Shown: positions 1 to 12,324 of the stretch, piece by piece | How the letters are laid out: each line of letters starts with the position of its first letter | Numbering within the stretch: position 1 is the stretch's first letter | Source: Mesostigma viride | Lineage: Eukaryota; Streptophyta; Mesostigmatophyceae; Mesostigmatales; Mesostigmataceae | Length of the DNA: 64,000 bases | Direction: 5' to 3' | Assembly: GCA_009746045.1 (NCBI GenBank) | Contig: RPFO01000154.1 | Location: 3,240,763-3,304,762, forward strand | Made by a program: the position numbers and the translations under genes | Notes under the pieces: model-generated | Databases searched by the model: none | Told to the model about the DNA's origin: nothing | Seen by the model: only the letters and a program-made list of their open reading frames with translations

Positions 1-16
1 GGCGTCCAACCGGAAC

Positions 17-290
17 CTACGCTTGCTGTTTGCTGTTGAAAGCATCTTCAAGTTCTCGTAGAATGCCAGGGCGTTCCCCATTTTTGGACCACGTGTTTGA
101 AGCGATGCCATATGCACGCTCCAAGGTACCATAGTCGCAGCTATGAGAAAGCCACTCTAATGCACCAATGAGCATTTGCTCGGGTCTTACCACGTCCAAC
201 CGGAGATTCGGCTCGCTGATCGGGCCGATTTTCTCCAGTAAATAACCGAACGCCTCCAGCGAGATATGGCATGTTTTGTGCATGTGACGG
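17..290 (-). pseudogene. HARBI1/PIF-Harbinger-like transposase fragment (partial)
   Basis: An open minus-strand stretch reads 'CHISLEAFGYLLEKIGPIS', then RLDVVRPEQMLIGALEWLSH and 'YGTLERAYGIASNTWSK'. This is the layout of the N-terminal helical region of HARBI1-like nucleases: an 'F..LL..I.P' segment, then a helix of 'R....+.LI.AL.WL', then a 'sy..l...fgIs.sT' helix-turn-helix. The reading frame stops at 17-19, right beside a possible donor (GC|GTAGGT), and the window ends there, so the DDE catalytic domain is not visible. The upstream part of the open frame (to 484) has no family resemblance. I infer a partial or decayed DNA transposon. It could instead be the first exon of a domesticated HARBI1-type gene. 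Confidence 0.5.
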
Positions 291-3200
291 CGGGCGGCTC
301 TGGGGTCGTCCCCAGCCAATAAACAAACCGGCTTTGAAACAATATCGACAGAGAAGCACTGGCACCAACACCTGGAAAAACTTGCAAAGAAAGCTAGCTG
401 TCTGCGTTCGAACGCAGACAGGTAGCTGGAAAAGCGACATGCACGACAGGTCACCGGCGCGTTTTTATCATATTTCTGCAGCACTGTATCAAATTAGTGG
501 TGCAGAAGTTAGTGGTTTACAGCTGGACAAGACGTGCATGTTATTAGCCAGCATGCAAGGATGCATCATGCACTTGCTTGACGTTTGCGCCCTTTCCCGC
601 GAAATCTGGGCTGTCTTCCCGCGCCTCCGCCAGTTCACAAACGAGTTCACTGGCGAGCAGTTCACTACGTCGTTGCGACCCATGTGAGTGCGTGAACTCG
701 AAGTGAAGGGCCGGTGAAGCGCCGGTGGCGACCCGGCCGTCGACCCAGTTCACAAAGAGTTCACCGACGGAGTTCACCGAGCCTCATGTGAGTCGTGCCT
801 TTTTTTTTTTTTTTGGTTGGTACCTTTCGAGTTGGATTCCCGCCACGCAAAATCCTGAGTCGGGGTGCCGCGTGCCGCCGGCCGCGGGCATGCCGGCTTC
901 CGGAATGCACGTCGACTCCTCGACGGTCGCGGGCTCACCGGGCACGTCTTTGTTGTGTTGTGGCGCCTTGCCGGCGAGGGGGAAACTTGGTTCCTGCCGT
1001 GCCTGCCTGCAGGCTGCAGCCTAATTATTTGCCAGTCTTCCTGCAAGACATGCGGCACTAATTGAGTTTAGGGCTAGTGTTGAAAGTGTGTATGATGGCA
1101 ATTTATATAAATTGTGGGAGGTGACCTTGATACAAATGGCGTCCGTTATACGATGCGTCTAATGGAGCCTGGCCACTGCGAACAAGCGCTTGCCAAGCAG
1201 CTTTTATCCTGAAGTAGGCTGTCTCTATCTCGATAACCCTAATATTAGCGCATCATGCGGCACCCATATATCCAGCTCATCTTTACCACCTCCGTTTACG
1301 CGGCCAGGATATACAAAAGTCAGGGCTAGCACGCAGGTCGGCGTTCACGCGATGTCCACCCTGCGCTGGTTGCCTTGTCAATTTTCCCGCCAAGTGAGCC
1401 AGCTTCCCGAGTGCAACGGTTTCCATGTCACATATACAAGAAGGCGTGCGCCGGGCAAGGGTATGGCACCACGACATCACTTAAAAGTTAACGACATTGC
1501 GCCGCCTTTCCTTATCGTGCATGGCTCAGGAGAACGCATGGACTGGGGGATCGTAGCCAGGCCTGCATTTTGAGAAAGGCTATGAATTCTTCACTTGCTG
1601 TTGAGAAAGAATACTAGGAGGCCTTCTGCGCCGTATCGGTGCCCGTATGATTGGCCCACGCCTAAGCCACAAAACGCTCGATGACGGCACATCTGTAGCT
1701 GTGCCCAACACTATCCTAACGTGTACGTAACAACCCCCCACCCAACCACCCTCACAATATGTACTTGCGTGCCAATCTATTGTTCACAGATTGTCTCTAG
1801 ATCAATATAGGCTTTTCTCATGAATGGTTAATGCTCCGTGGCTCTCCAATGGGACCACGTGTAATGAAGTAATAAATGATTTCTACGGTTATGGTAGACG
1901 AGGCGGTAGTGTTGCGGCTATCCCCAGCGGCAATGACGTCTACCTGAGGGCTACCCCGTCTAGCAGTGGGCCGCGGTCGAACCATGGGGAGACGACAGGG
2001 CCAAAGCCTTCAGAGCGGAGCCTATTGTATATGACAGCCCATTTCTCCTTGTCAATCATGCGGGCACAGAGCACTAACAATCCCTCCAGCCCTACATCCT
2101 CAAGCACACAGATGCGTTGGAAACGGATGTCCATGTGACGGTTAGTTAGCATTCATATTATTTCCATGTCATGCTTATGAAATTGCTATATTTATAGTTG
2201 TCTCACTTAATGGCACATGAGCTACATATAATTCTCTTGGAAAGATCTCACTCAATGTGTTCGTGGTGTGTCCCTCGCAACTTGAGGTCTACAAAGTAAT
2301 AAAAGGCAGCCCACTACTAATGTATCAATGGGGCATGACTAGTAATCGAGATGTATCGCATCAAGGAGACAACCAGCGCAGGCCAGAAATCGGGAGAAGA
2401 CCACGGTAGCTGGACGGAGCCTGCCGTTATCTTTTTCGCGTTTTCGAGTCGTGCAGGATGATGAATATGACAATGGAGATGGAAGTGTGTAGCCTTGTGC
2501 ATCGTATCAAGGAGACAACCAATGTATAAATGAGACAACCAGCGCAGGCCAGAAATGTAAAGATCGAATCCGGAGCATGGTAGCTCGAGCATGTTGTTAT
2601 CTTATCCACATTTGGCGAGCCCTAAGTTAACATGATTATGGAATTGAATGGAGGTGGATATGTCAAGGTGGATATGTTTACGTAGCCGTGAACAAAGAAA
2701 TTTATGGCTGGCTAATATTCAGAGCAAGATCTAGATGGTTTAGCTAAAAGACTCGCTCTTTACGATCAATGCATTTGTTCAGTCTAGCGGCCAGGAGTGT
2801 CCTGTCGTACACTCCTGCCATACACCACTGCTGTGATCAATCACTCTCCTGCCACTAGTTTGTATGAGGAATCACCTTCAATGGAAAGAACCCTCAATCG
2901 AAATCCCTCTATTTGTATTATTTGACCGGGTCCACGCCGATAACCCCGCAAACGCATGGGCGGGCCAAACTAGGTGGCTCAAGCTCATCATCAATCCCAA
3001 GTCTTGAGTCCCAAGCTCATCACTTCAAACCCTACTCTTGAATCCTGGCTCTACTTAAAACTTGTATGTCATTGGACTGTCTCATGTGTTATGACTTCTG
3101 AGTCAAGCAGAGAGATTGCTGTAGTCATAACAAACCCAGCTACTGTACAACTAGCATAACTGCATGAAGCAGTCTGTCTGAGAACCCCTAGCTGGGTACT

Positions 3201-3907
3201 ACAGTACTGTACTAGCTGGGAACCCCTAGCTGGGTGCTGTAGATAACAACATTGACTTCTACAGATGTAGGTATACCTGCAGGTTTGGCAGTTGCTAAAG
3301 ACTTCACCCAGTGTCCCTCAAGGGCCCCCTTGACCCCTGGACACCCGGGGTATGCTTTTCAGCGGGGTTTGCAAGGCGGGTCATTGCAAGACTGCATATC
3401 AGGGCAGGATACCGAAGTCACTGCGGACAGTGCGACCGAGTCAGCGACTGAGTTCATGGAGATGAAGGTAAAGTGAGTCAAAAGCAGTGCCACCATCTGA
3501 ATGATAATTGTTGTTGAGAGCTCGTTATTGAAAAAAGATAATCATGAGCTTTGGTGTCATCGGTCGTTGCAATTGTTCTCGTAATTGGACGGCCGTGGAC
3601 TTGTCTGCTGATAGCATTCTTCATTGCCATGTTTTGACGGCTTCGCTGTTGCAGGCTCATTGTTCTCGCTGTCTGGAAGCCCTGCTTTGACCAGGCCAAT
3701 TGAATACACGTAAGGGTTGCACGATCCCTCTTCTCTTCGAGACGGTCAAGCCTGTGATTGCGAGCGGTCGGCTCGCCATCCCAACAGGCACGGGGAGTTC
3801 TTTTCGTCCGCCACTCGGCAACTGCGTCTCAAAGTACCTGACGAATCCGAGAAAGGCAAGACTGGAAACCTTGGTAGCCTCGCATCTTATGTTATCGAAG
3901 CAGCTGG
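291..3907. other. No recognisable gene
   Basis: No frame here gives a recognisable domain and open frames are short. Two related segments at 635-690 and 745-800 share 'cagttcacaaa.gagttcac' followed by 'catgtgagt', with inverted GGTGAACTC-type words between them, so this may be the edge of a mobile element. A T14 run follows at 799-812. From 2357 to 2620 there is a dispersed repeat (separate entry). Around 3180-3245 the phrase 'aacccctagctgggt' is repeated. Confidence 0.5.
2357..2620. repeat. Dispersed repeat, copy 1 (with internal partial duplication)
   Basis: The segment starting 'catcaaggagacaaccagcg' and running to 'gtagccttgtgcatcg' (about 2357-2505) is nearly the reverse complement of 14787-14945. 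The start of the unit recurs at 2507-2600, giving a partial second copy in direct orientation. The copies are similar enough to be recent relatives. No terminal repeats or coding domain were identified. Confidence 0.7.
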
Positions 3908-6900
3908 ATGGTTCCCGACATGCAGAAGAAGAGGAAAAGCGGAGACCCTCCCTCGGAGGCGGAGCCCCGCACCAAGACACGGGCATCCTTCGCTGCCCTG
4001 GCGGCCGCAAAACACGCTGGCGGCCCACTTGGAACCCTCTCCTCGCTCCAGGATGGAACACACGGCCAGGTTCTTCCCGTGAAACACGTCCCTTTGCTGT
4101 CTGGTGACAAACCAACCACGTCCAGCCCTCGCCTTGGCTCCAGCAATGGAGACGTGCCAGAGGCCACTGGCCATGGCACCCACTCCCCGTCCCCCAACGA
4201 GGTCCATCCTGCAATTCCTGGCCTCACAACACGCAGGGGGACCTTGCTGCCAGCTCATCGCCTCGCAGAGCCGCCCTCCGCCCCTGCTCGTTCGGGCAGC
4301 CGTTCTGCTACCGATGGCAACGCCAAGCGCCCTCACGACGTCGCCAGCCTCTCGACCACTTTCTCCAAAGAAGGAGAGACGGCGCAGGACGCGGGAGGAC
4401 TCTACTGGGCAGCCCACAGTGCCGGTATCGCCGAGACAGGACACACAATCGACAGCCGGCCAACCACGCGCAAGGGGCGGGAGCTTGTAGCGGCGCGCCG
4501 AAGGGAAAGGCTCGACCGAGAAGCCGCCGAGGCCGCCGCACAGGTCGCTGCTGCTGCCGCCGCCACCTTGCTCCCTGGTCCGGCCAAAAATAGCCGGCGG
4601 GCCGCCGAAACCCGAGCCCTTCAAGGACATATCAGCACAGAGCACGGCACGTCGGTTCATTCAGGGGCAGCCGGCAGGAAGGGGCGAGGGCTGTGGACGG
4701 GAGGGAGAGGGGAAGGGGGAGGGGGAAGGGGAGGAGGGGGGACCCCCGGAGAGGACGAGGTCATGGTGGATATAGAGGGTGTTGATGACGATGATGTCGA
4801 TGGTCATGATGATGGTGGCGGTGACGGTGATGCCCGCGGCGATGGTGATGGCGGCGGTGACGATGATAACCGTCGTTGTAATCGTCGCCGTCGATCCTCG
4901 GATGGTCCTGAAGGGGACATCAGCAACCGTGCAGACAGGGGTCAAGGGGACGCCACCGTGATGGCGACCAGCGGTGCCGCCGGCACGGAGTCCTTTGCCG
5001 CCATGCTGCTGTGGCTGCGGGAGGCGGCCAGGGACCCCCTGGGGAGCCTGTTCCACGTTCCCAGGGTGGCGGCGGCGCAGCCAGAGCTTGCCACTGCGGG
5101 GGTGGCGCCCGCGGCGGTGGCCGCGATTCCGTGGGAGGCAGTGGCAGCAGCAGGAGGCGGAGGTGATGGAGAAACGGCAGGAGCCGCAGCCACCGCAGGA
5201 GTACCGGGTGCCGCAGCGCCAGCAGAAACAGCCGAAGGACCCACGACGGCGGTGGCAGCGGCCGCAACAAGTGCAGCAGTGCTGCTGCACGCGCAGGTCG
5301 TGGTGGAGCAGGGGGAACCAGCGATGGGGGTGGGGGCTGGTGGGCCCCAGGGCGACAGCAGAACCGGCACGGGCGATGTGCCATGCAACGACATTTCGCC
5401 AGGCAACGACATTGCGCCAGGCAACAGCAGTGTGACTGGGATTGCGGCTGGCTACCAATTGGATGCAGCAGTGGTAGGGATGGATGAAGGCGTCAAAGTG
5501 GAAGCAGCAGTGGGTGGGACGGATGAAGGCATCAAACTGGAAGCGGCAGTGGCAGGGACGGATGAAGGCATCAAACTGGAAGTGGCAGTGGCAGGGACGG
5601 ATGAAGGCATCAAACTGGAAGTGGCAGTGGCAGGGACGGATGAAGGCATCAAACTGGAAGCGGCAGTGGAAGGGACGGATGAAGGCATCAAACTGGAAGC
5701 AGCAGTGGCAGGGACGGATGAAGGCATCAAACTGGAAGCGGCAGTGGAAGGGATGGATACAGCGGGGAGCGTTGTGAGGGTGTCTGATGACGGCAAGGTC
5801 AGGTCTGCTGCTGGCATCCCGTCACTGCCGCTAGACCACCCCTCTGGCGCTATTTCATCGGACGCGGGTGCCCCGCTGCCGGCGCACGTGCCATCGTCCC
5901 TACCATACGCCCAACCGCCGCAACAGCAATCGCAGTTGCAGCAACGGAACGATGGCGTGAATGGGGTGGTGGCTTGTGTTGCCGGCGAGCTCCCGTCGGC
6001 GCCCTCGAGTGACGCACGCGACGCCAGCGCGCCGCCGCACACCCTAGGGGCCCCACCCTCCTTGGCCACAACCCCAGGGGCCGCTCATCATTCCGCCTCT
6101 GCCATCGCAAGCCCATCGGGAGCCGCGGTGGTGACACTATGCCCCCCGTTGATGTCCCCCGGGGCACCTATGATGGCAAGTCCAAGTCCAAACGGGGGCG
6201 ATAGCATTCCCCCCTCCGAGCCAGTGGCCACAGACAGCAACCACTCCGTGGGACTAGCTGTCAGGGGCACGGTAACAGACATTGACAATGACAGCAGTAG
6301 CATGAACAGGACCGGCTTCCTGGGGGGGGGACCGGGTGCCTCCCCCGCAGGAGCAGCACCCCCCACAGCCATTGCGGCACAATGGCCAGTCCCTGTCGAT
6401 TTTCCAGGATCCAGCATGGTCGTGGTACCAGGACAAAGCACGGTGGTGGTACCAGGACAAGACGCTATCTCGGGACATGAACAAGGCGTTGTCGCGGTAC
6501 CAGGACCCAGCGTGATCGACGAGGCGACCATCTCCCCCCAGGCGGCTCCTCGCCACCTGTTCGAGACTTGCATCCGCCCCCTGATCGCGTTCCGCGAGGC
6601 CGTGTACGGTGGCGCCGACAGCACGGTGTTGCCCGCCGGCAGCAGCCACCGTCCGCGCTTCCTGTCCCTGGCCGCGCGCTTCCTCCGCGAGATGGAGCGC
6701 GCGCACATGGTCGGGTACCTGCAGGGCAGCGATGACGACCTCGACGACCTCGCCGGCGCGCTCGGTGGCAAGGACAAGCCCGGGGGGGCGGGAGCGGGGA
6801 CCCGAGCGGACGGGCGCCCGGCGAGAGGGTGCCTTCGGGTCAGCGCGGGGCGGTCGCGCGTGGCGATTCGCATCGGGCCGCGTGCCCAGGTGTCCATCCC

Positions 6901-9900
6901 GCCATGGCAGCCGCCCCCCCGCCGGCCAGCCCCGGCGGCAAATCGGAGCCCATTGGGGGAGCCGCCCCGGAGGACGCGGGGGGCGAGCCAGGATGCCAGC
7001 CCAGGGGCGTCCCAGGGACCGTCGTCGTCGGCAGGCAAGCAGGGCGCAAGGGGGCGCGATGTGTTGATGGGAGGCATGGGCAGTTCCCCACTAAGCAGCT
7101 CGCCTGCAGACGCGGGGGTATTGCGACGGCCGACGCGGCTCTCGCCTGCGGTGGATGACATGGGGCGCATGCCCTCGCCCGCGCTGCAGGGCGGGCGAGG
7201 GCGGGATGGCCGGGGTGGCAGGAAAGGCGAGGCGGTGTCGGCGGTGTCGGTTTTGTCGGCGGGCAGCAGAGGCAAGTTGGGGACAAGCGAAGGGTTGCCA
7301 TCGGCGGGTGAAGGGGATGGTTTGGATGGGTCGGGGGCCAAATGCGCCAGGGTCGAAGGAGGGGGGCGGGTGCTCAGCGGGACGTTGGCGATGCGGCGGA
7401 TACAATTAGGGCGGGGAAGCTTGATGGCAGGGAGTCACTTCTTCCGTCTAGCCCTTCTGGGGATGGATCCGTGGCAGGGCCGCAGGTGGGAGGGCCGCGC
7501 ATGAACGGGGATGCGGGTGGGATGAGGGGGGAGGGGGGGGCGGCGGTGGCGGGGGCGATACGTGGGAGTTCCGTGTCGCGTGCAGCACAGCCCGGCGGTG
7601 CAGAAGGCTCACATGGGGCCGCAGGGTTACGGATGCTTGGAGGAGCCGAGGCCGAGTCCCTTTCTGATGAAGATAAGGAGCCGGGGGGCGGGGGAGACGG
7701 GCGGGCGGGGGCTGCCAGTGGTAGGTCAAGTCAGGGCGGCGGTCATGAGGGGGGAGAGGAGGGCGGTGATGCGAAGGGTGAAGAGGGCGGCGCTGACGGG
7801 GACGGGCTTCTTTCCGAGAGGCAACGTGCGGAGAGGGAAGCTGAACTGGGCAGCGTGTGCGGCGTGCTGGATTTTGCAGGCCTGGAGGGTGGGGCGGGGG
7901 AGGGTGGCAGAGGTGGAGGGTATGGGGAGCCAGACCGGCGCGCGGGGCGGGTGATCTGGCGGGGTAGGGGCGATGAGTTGGTTCGGACCACGCGCGCGAA
8001 GGCGGTCTCTTTCGTGAACGGCCAGAAAGTTGAAGTCAAGAATCTGCCCAAGTTGGGTGGGGTGGGTGGGGGTGGGTCGGGGAGAGTGGGTGACCGGGGG
8101 CGGTCGCAGTCTGCAAATCCGTCGACTACGTCACTCCAAAGGGAGACGGGCTCTCCTAGGTCGGGGGGGGGGGGCAGTCGTCGTCGTCGTCGCCCCCCCT
8201 GGTGGCCTCGCAGAGGGTCACGCGTGGCGCGGTGGTGGCGGCAGCAAGCAGCGGGGCCCCGCTCGAGGGGTTCCCCTTCCGCCCACCCAGGGTCCCTGTC
8301 TCGCAGATGATCGAGGAGGTCCGTAGCGCGATGCGCCGCGCGTCGCTGGCGCTGGTGAACGAGACGGGCAAGGCGGCCAAGGAGCTGGGCCTGTTGAGCG
8401 TGGGGGAGCGGGACAAGGCCGATTGGACGGACAAGGAGCTGGTGCGGCTATTGTTAGATTGTCGTCAGATTGTTGTTCGACTGATTTTTTATTGTTGTTA
8501 GATTGCTGTCATGTTGTTGTTGGATTTTTGTTAGATTTTTGTTGGAGTGTTGTTAGATTGTTGTTAGATTGTTGTTGGATTGTGGTTGGATTGTCGTTAG
8601 ATTGTTATTATAAATATTGCGACAATAATGATGTTCATCACCAACATCATCGCACCATTACGATGGTAATTGATAGTGGATGATGGTAGGTGGTGGTACT
8701 ATAGGGGCGTATCTCGATACTATAGATACGACGGACGGACCGACGAGGATCTGGTGGCCGCTTTCTCTTGGGGTTGAGGATAGCAGCGGATGTATTCCGG
8801 GCATTCGCTGGTGGCAGGTCCCTGTGCATGTACGGGGATGGTAGTACCAGGTAATTGACTATGCTCAGGACTGACGAGAAGCTGATGCGACAATGTTCTG
8901 TGACTCTTAGTTTCATTATAGTTTTGTTATATCCATTTGTAGTATAGGAGGCGCTATCAGTTAGTGGTTGGACCGGTTTATGTTATAGGAGGGTGACCCC
9001 AACCCCGGGGTTCACCCTCGCAAAGCGTTGGTGTAGAGCTGGTGTGACGGTGTTCCCTTGTTGGATCCATTAGGGATGGTATTAGGGATGGCATTAGGGA
9101 TGGTATTAGGGATGGCATTAGGGATGGTATTAGGGATGGCATTAGGGATGGCATTAGGGATGGCATTAGGGATGGCATTAGGGATGGCATTAGGGATGGC
9201 ATTAGGGATGGCATTAGGGATGGCATTAGGGATGGCATTAGGGATGGTATTAGGGATGGCATTAGGGATGGTATTAGGGATGGCATTAGGGATGGCATTA
9301 GGGATGGCATTAGGGATGGCATTAGGGATGGCATTAGGGATGGCATTAGGGATGGCATTAGGGATGGCATTAGGGATGGCATTAGGGATGGCATTAGGGA
9401 TGGCATTAGGGATGGCATTAGGGATGGCATTAGGGATGGCATTAGGGATGGCATTAGGGATGGCATTAGGGATGGTATTAGGGATGGCATTAGGGATGGT
9501 ATTAGGGATGGCATTAGGGATGGCATTAGGGATGGCATTAGGGATGGCATTAGGGATGGCATTAGGGATGGCATTAGGGATGGCATTAGGGATGGCATTA
9601 GGGATGGCATTAGGGATGGCATTAGGGATGGCATTAGGAATGGCATTAGGGATGGCATTAAGAATGGCATTAGGGATGGCATTAGGGATGGCATTAGGGA
9701 TGTGTTCTATCCATTAGGAATGGCATTAGGCTATGTTTTTTAATAGTATGTAGGGAATCAAGCAACTATTTGACCTACCTCTCAGAGCCACGGGGTCAGT
9801 CATGCAGTTGCTTAGCTTTTTTTCGTACTTACAGGCTTATTTTTTGCGAACTTACCTACCTCCTGCAAAATTAAAAAGTCCCAAGCGTACGCCCTAAGGC

Positions 9901-10722
9901 AAAAAGCCCCACTTCCGGGTGTACGGTGCAAGTGCCTAGAAAAGATGTTTTGGGACTATGGACCCGGTGGCGCTGCGCCACTTCTTTCGTGAGACCAGAC
10001 AATCTCAATGCTCGCGCGAGGACGTATTTCTAATTTCAACTCCTACATGCCTCCCCTCTTTTACCGGGATTTTCGCGCCGATCCTACGGCTGAGATTCCA
10101 GGATTGGGCGTGGCGTGACCAATTCCAGTCATGACGGCTAACAGCCTGGTGTCATGTCTAAAGGTTATGTTACACCATCAAGGTTAACTTACTGGACGGT
10201 TTTAGGTACCTATCAAGTTCTCCACTTGTCCTCGCCCGGTTAGGGCTAAGTTTTGCAAAAACACAAGTCGTATGTCCTAAACATCTTTTTGCACCTGTTG
10301 CTGGATATTCTCGTCTGCTCCTGTATCTTTTTCTTTTTTGGTTTTATTTTAGCTTGGTTTGCATATTTTATTTGCATCTGCCACCTTTGTTCTGGTTTGC
10401 ATCCGCCACCCACGTTATGCTCCCTATACCTGCCATCGGTGGCTCCTGTCCCCCATCAGGCCGCATACATGGAAGGCTTCCAGCTGAATTTCCATGCTGA
10501 TTCATTGTTATCTCTTTTTGTTTAACCCACCGTGTGCTGTCTATTTTGTTTGTTGCTATCTGCCGCACACGCGTCACCATCCCCCCCGTCAGGCTGCTTA
10601 CATTGAAGGATTCCAGCTGCACGGCCGGGACTTTGCCAAGGTGGCGCGCGTGGTGCAGTCCAAGTCGACCGCACGCGTGGTGTCCTACTACTACAACGTG
10701 CACAAGCCGCAGCTCATCACAG
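3908..10722 (+). CDS. SANT/Myb-like domain nuclear protein with long low-complexity N-terminus
   Basis: Exon A (3908-8441) begins [16 protein letters not shown], with a basic cluster suited to a nuclear localisation signal. About 1,400 codons of Ala/Gly/Pro/acidic low-complexity sequence follow, including an Asp-rich block near residues 280-320 and eight 13-residue tandem repeats. It ends in DWTDKEL at a GAGCTG|GTGCGG donor. The phase-0 intron 8442-10592 leads to exon B (10593-10722), reading [20 protein letters not shown] and then [18 protein letters not shown]. Together these form one SANT repeat with the expected spacing (W...F..G.DF..VA.....K....VV.YYYN). It resembles plant ELM2/SANT-type chromatin proteins, so a role in transcriptional repression is inferred. 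Exon A needs two frame changes (near 7371 and 8163), each at a G run and each fixed by one extra base. The end is uncertain: exon B closes at CAG|GTGGGT, but reading on gives a stop four bases later. No further exon was recognised. Confidence 0.7.
5482..5757 (+). repeat. 39-bp coding tandem repeat (13-aa unit)
   Basis: About seven to eight in-frame copies of [13 protein letters not shown] with small substitutions (V for A, E for A) lie inside exon A of the SANT gene. Unit length is a multiple of three, so copy-number change would keep the frame. Near-identity of the DNA copies points to recent expansion. Confidence 0.9.
9069..9731. repeat. 12-bp minisatellite TTAGGGATGGCA in SANT gene intron
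   Basis: Roughly 55 head-to-tail copies of TTAGGGATGGCA, with a TTAGGGATGGTA variant that recurs in patterned blocks. This suggests multi-unit duplications. It fills part of the 2.15-kb intron 8442-10592. Because 12 is a multiple of three, both strands stay open (LGMALGMA on +, MPSLMPSL on -); neither reading is a real protein. The first half of the intron (8442-8620) is separately made of degenerate TTGTTAGATTG repeats. Confidence 0.97.
10451..10500 (+). repeat. Duplicated copy of SANT exon start (decoy acceptor)
   Basis: A pyrimidine stretch, CAG and 'gccgcatacatggaaggctt' copy the true acceptor and start of exon B ('gctgcttacattgaaggatt' from 10593), 133 bp upstream. The copy would encode AAYMEGFQL and then leaves the SANT frame. 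It keeps a usable AG. Confidence 0.8.
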
Positions 10723-12324
10723 GTGGGTGAGGGGGTAAAGGCCTTGTTTTTTGGTACTACCTTGGTGCTCTGTGACCGTGTACCATGGGACATTGGGAAT
10801 TTCTAGGCCTTTCTGCTTGGCGCTCCTTTGTTGTGCCATCCTAGGCATAATGAGGCTTTACGCTGTTCGGTGAGGAAATTTCGTGGGGTAAGGAAATACT
10901 TGTTTTCCGCTGCTATGACTTGAACTTGTGTGGAAGGTTGGCAGCAGAGTTATCTGTCGCACAGATCACTGCCATGCAAACAACATCTCCGGCCCATCTT
11001 TTTTGTAATGGCGATGGTATGCCCATCTGCGATGCATCATGTAGGCCCATCTGCCCTGAATCCCATCTCTCACTCACGGGCATGCTGCATGACACCAGGC
11101 CATGGGGGGGAGCACCTGGTTCCCTGGTTCCCCCCTGCCTTCCCCTTCCCGCCTTCCCCTACTTCGAACCGAACGTGGCCACCCCAGTGGACAGGGGGTC
11201 GCTCATGAAGTATTTATAGTCCACCTGTTTGGCCCCTTTGATCTCTTTGTTTCCTTGCTGATAAACTTGATTTGTTTCAAACTTTGGTATCCGTCCCTAG
11301 GTTTTTGAAGTGGACATGACCATGATTGGTGAAATCAGTCATTCCGTTGACATCATTGATGTGAAATTAGTCACTCATCCCCTCTACGATCTTTCGATCC
11401 GAACGCGCACGCTAGGTTCTGGCCACTCTCTGACCCGCGGTGGCTGCTGTCATGCTCTTTGCGTTTGCTTATGCGCTCGTCCCCACTGCACCGCATGTGC
11501 ACGTGGCTGCAGAGAAGCTTTTGGCAAAGGAGGCGGCAGCCCTGGGGTCTGCCGGGGCACCCAAGGGGTTCCCCCCTCCGCCTCCTGTCAGGAACCGGCC
11601 CGCCTGCTGAGACCACAATCAAGATCTAAACTATCGGCATGTGCCTGCGTCGTCGACGCGCGCTGGGAACTTTTGGCACGAGGGGCGATGTTTGCACATG
11701 TATGGGAGATGTTGGCTATGCTGCCAGTGCAAGCAATCGCATTCCTCCTAATGCCAGTGTATGCCGGTGTCCATGGCTCGCAATCATATTATACGCGAGC
11801 AACTTGCCGACAACTCATGGGGGATGCGGGAGAGAGGGACTTGTGTGCAGTGAAACAACCACTGGATGCATGTAGGGGTTTGTGGCAGCCTGGCAGGAAA
11901 TTAGAAGCATGCAGATTGCATCACGTGGCTTCCAGGAACCTTCAAAGTCTAAACCCCAAGTCCTCAGGGCTCATGGCAGGTAACGCAGCGGCCACTTACC
12001 AGACGTGTCTGGGGGCATGAAACGAGGAATATGGCAAGGCAAACAAATGGTGAACACCCTCATGGGGTACTGCAGCAAACACAGTGGTACTGGCAAGAAC
12101 AGGCTTCTTGTTATGCCTGCATTGGTTATCTCTTTGATATTGCTATGCCAAGACTCAACCAGGATGATGGGGCCTGTAATTTATTAGTACGCACGTAGAC
12201 TGGGTCACGTGGGTACAGTTAATTGATTAATTTACACGTAACTGCATCACGTGAGCAGAAGTCCTCAGGGAAATGAATATGGGATGGGTTGGATGGATGT
12301 AGTTATGTCTAGTTCCTAGTGACA
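10723..12324. other. No recognisable gene
   Basis: Open frames exist (the longest 11310-12020, +) but show no domain, no consistent splice context and mixed composition. This could be downstream intron or 3' flank of the SANT gene. I could not find an exon that continues the phase-1 end at 10722. Confidence 0.4.

Noticed and set aside
4661-5458. Long minus-strand frames opposite the SANT gene
   Set aside because: Shadow frames caused by high GC; the plus frame has the NLS, coding repeats and downstream SANT domain.
9058-9717. 219-aa and 238-aa LGMA / MPSL repeat proteins
   Set aside because: 12-bp intronic minisatellite is open in both strands; no start context or domain.
11310-12020. 236-aa plus frame as the next SANT-gene exon
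   Set aside because: No domain, and entering at the nearest acceptor (11301) in the required phase gives an immediate stop.
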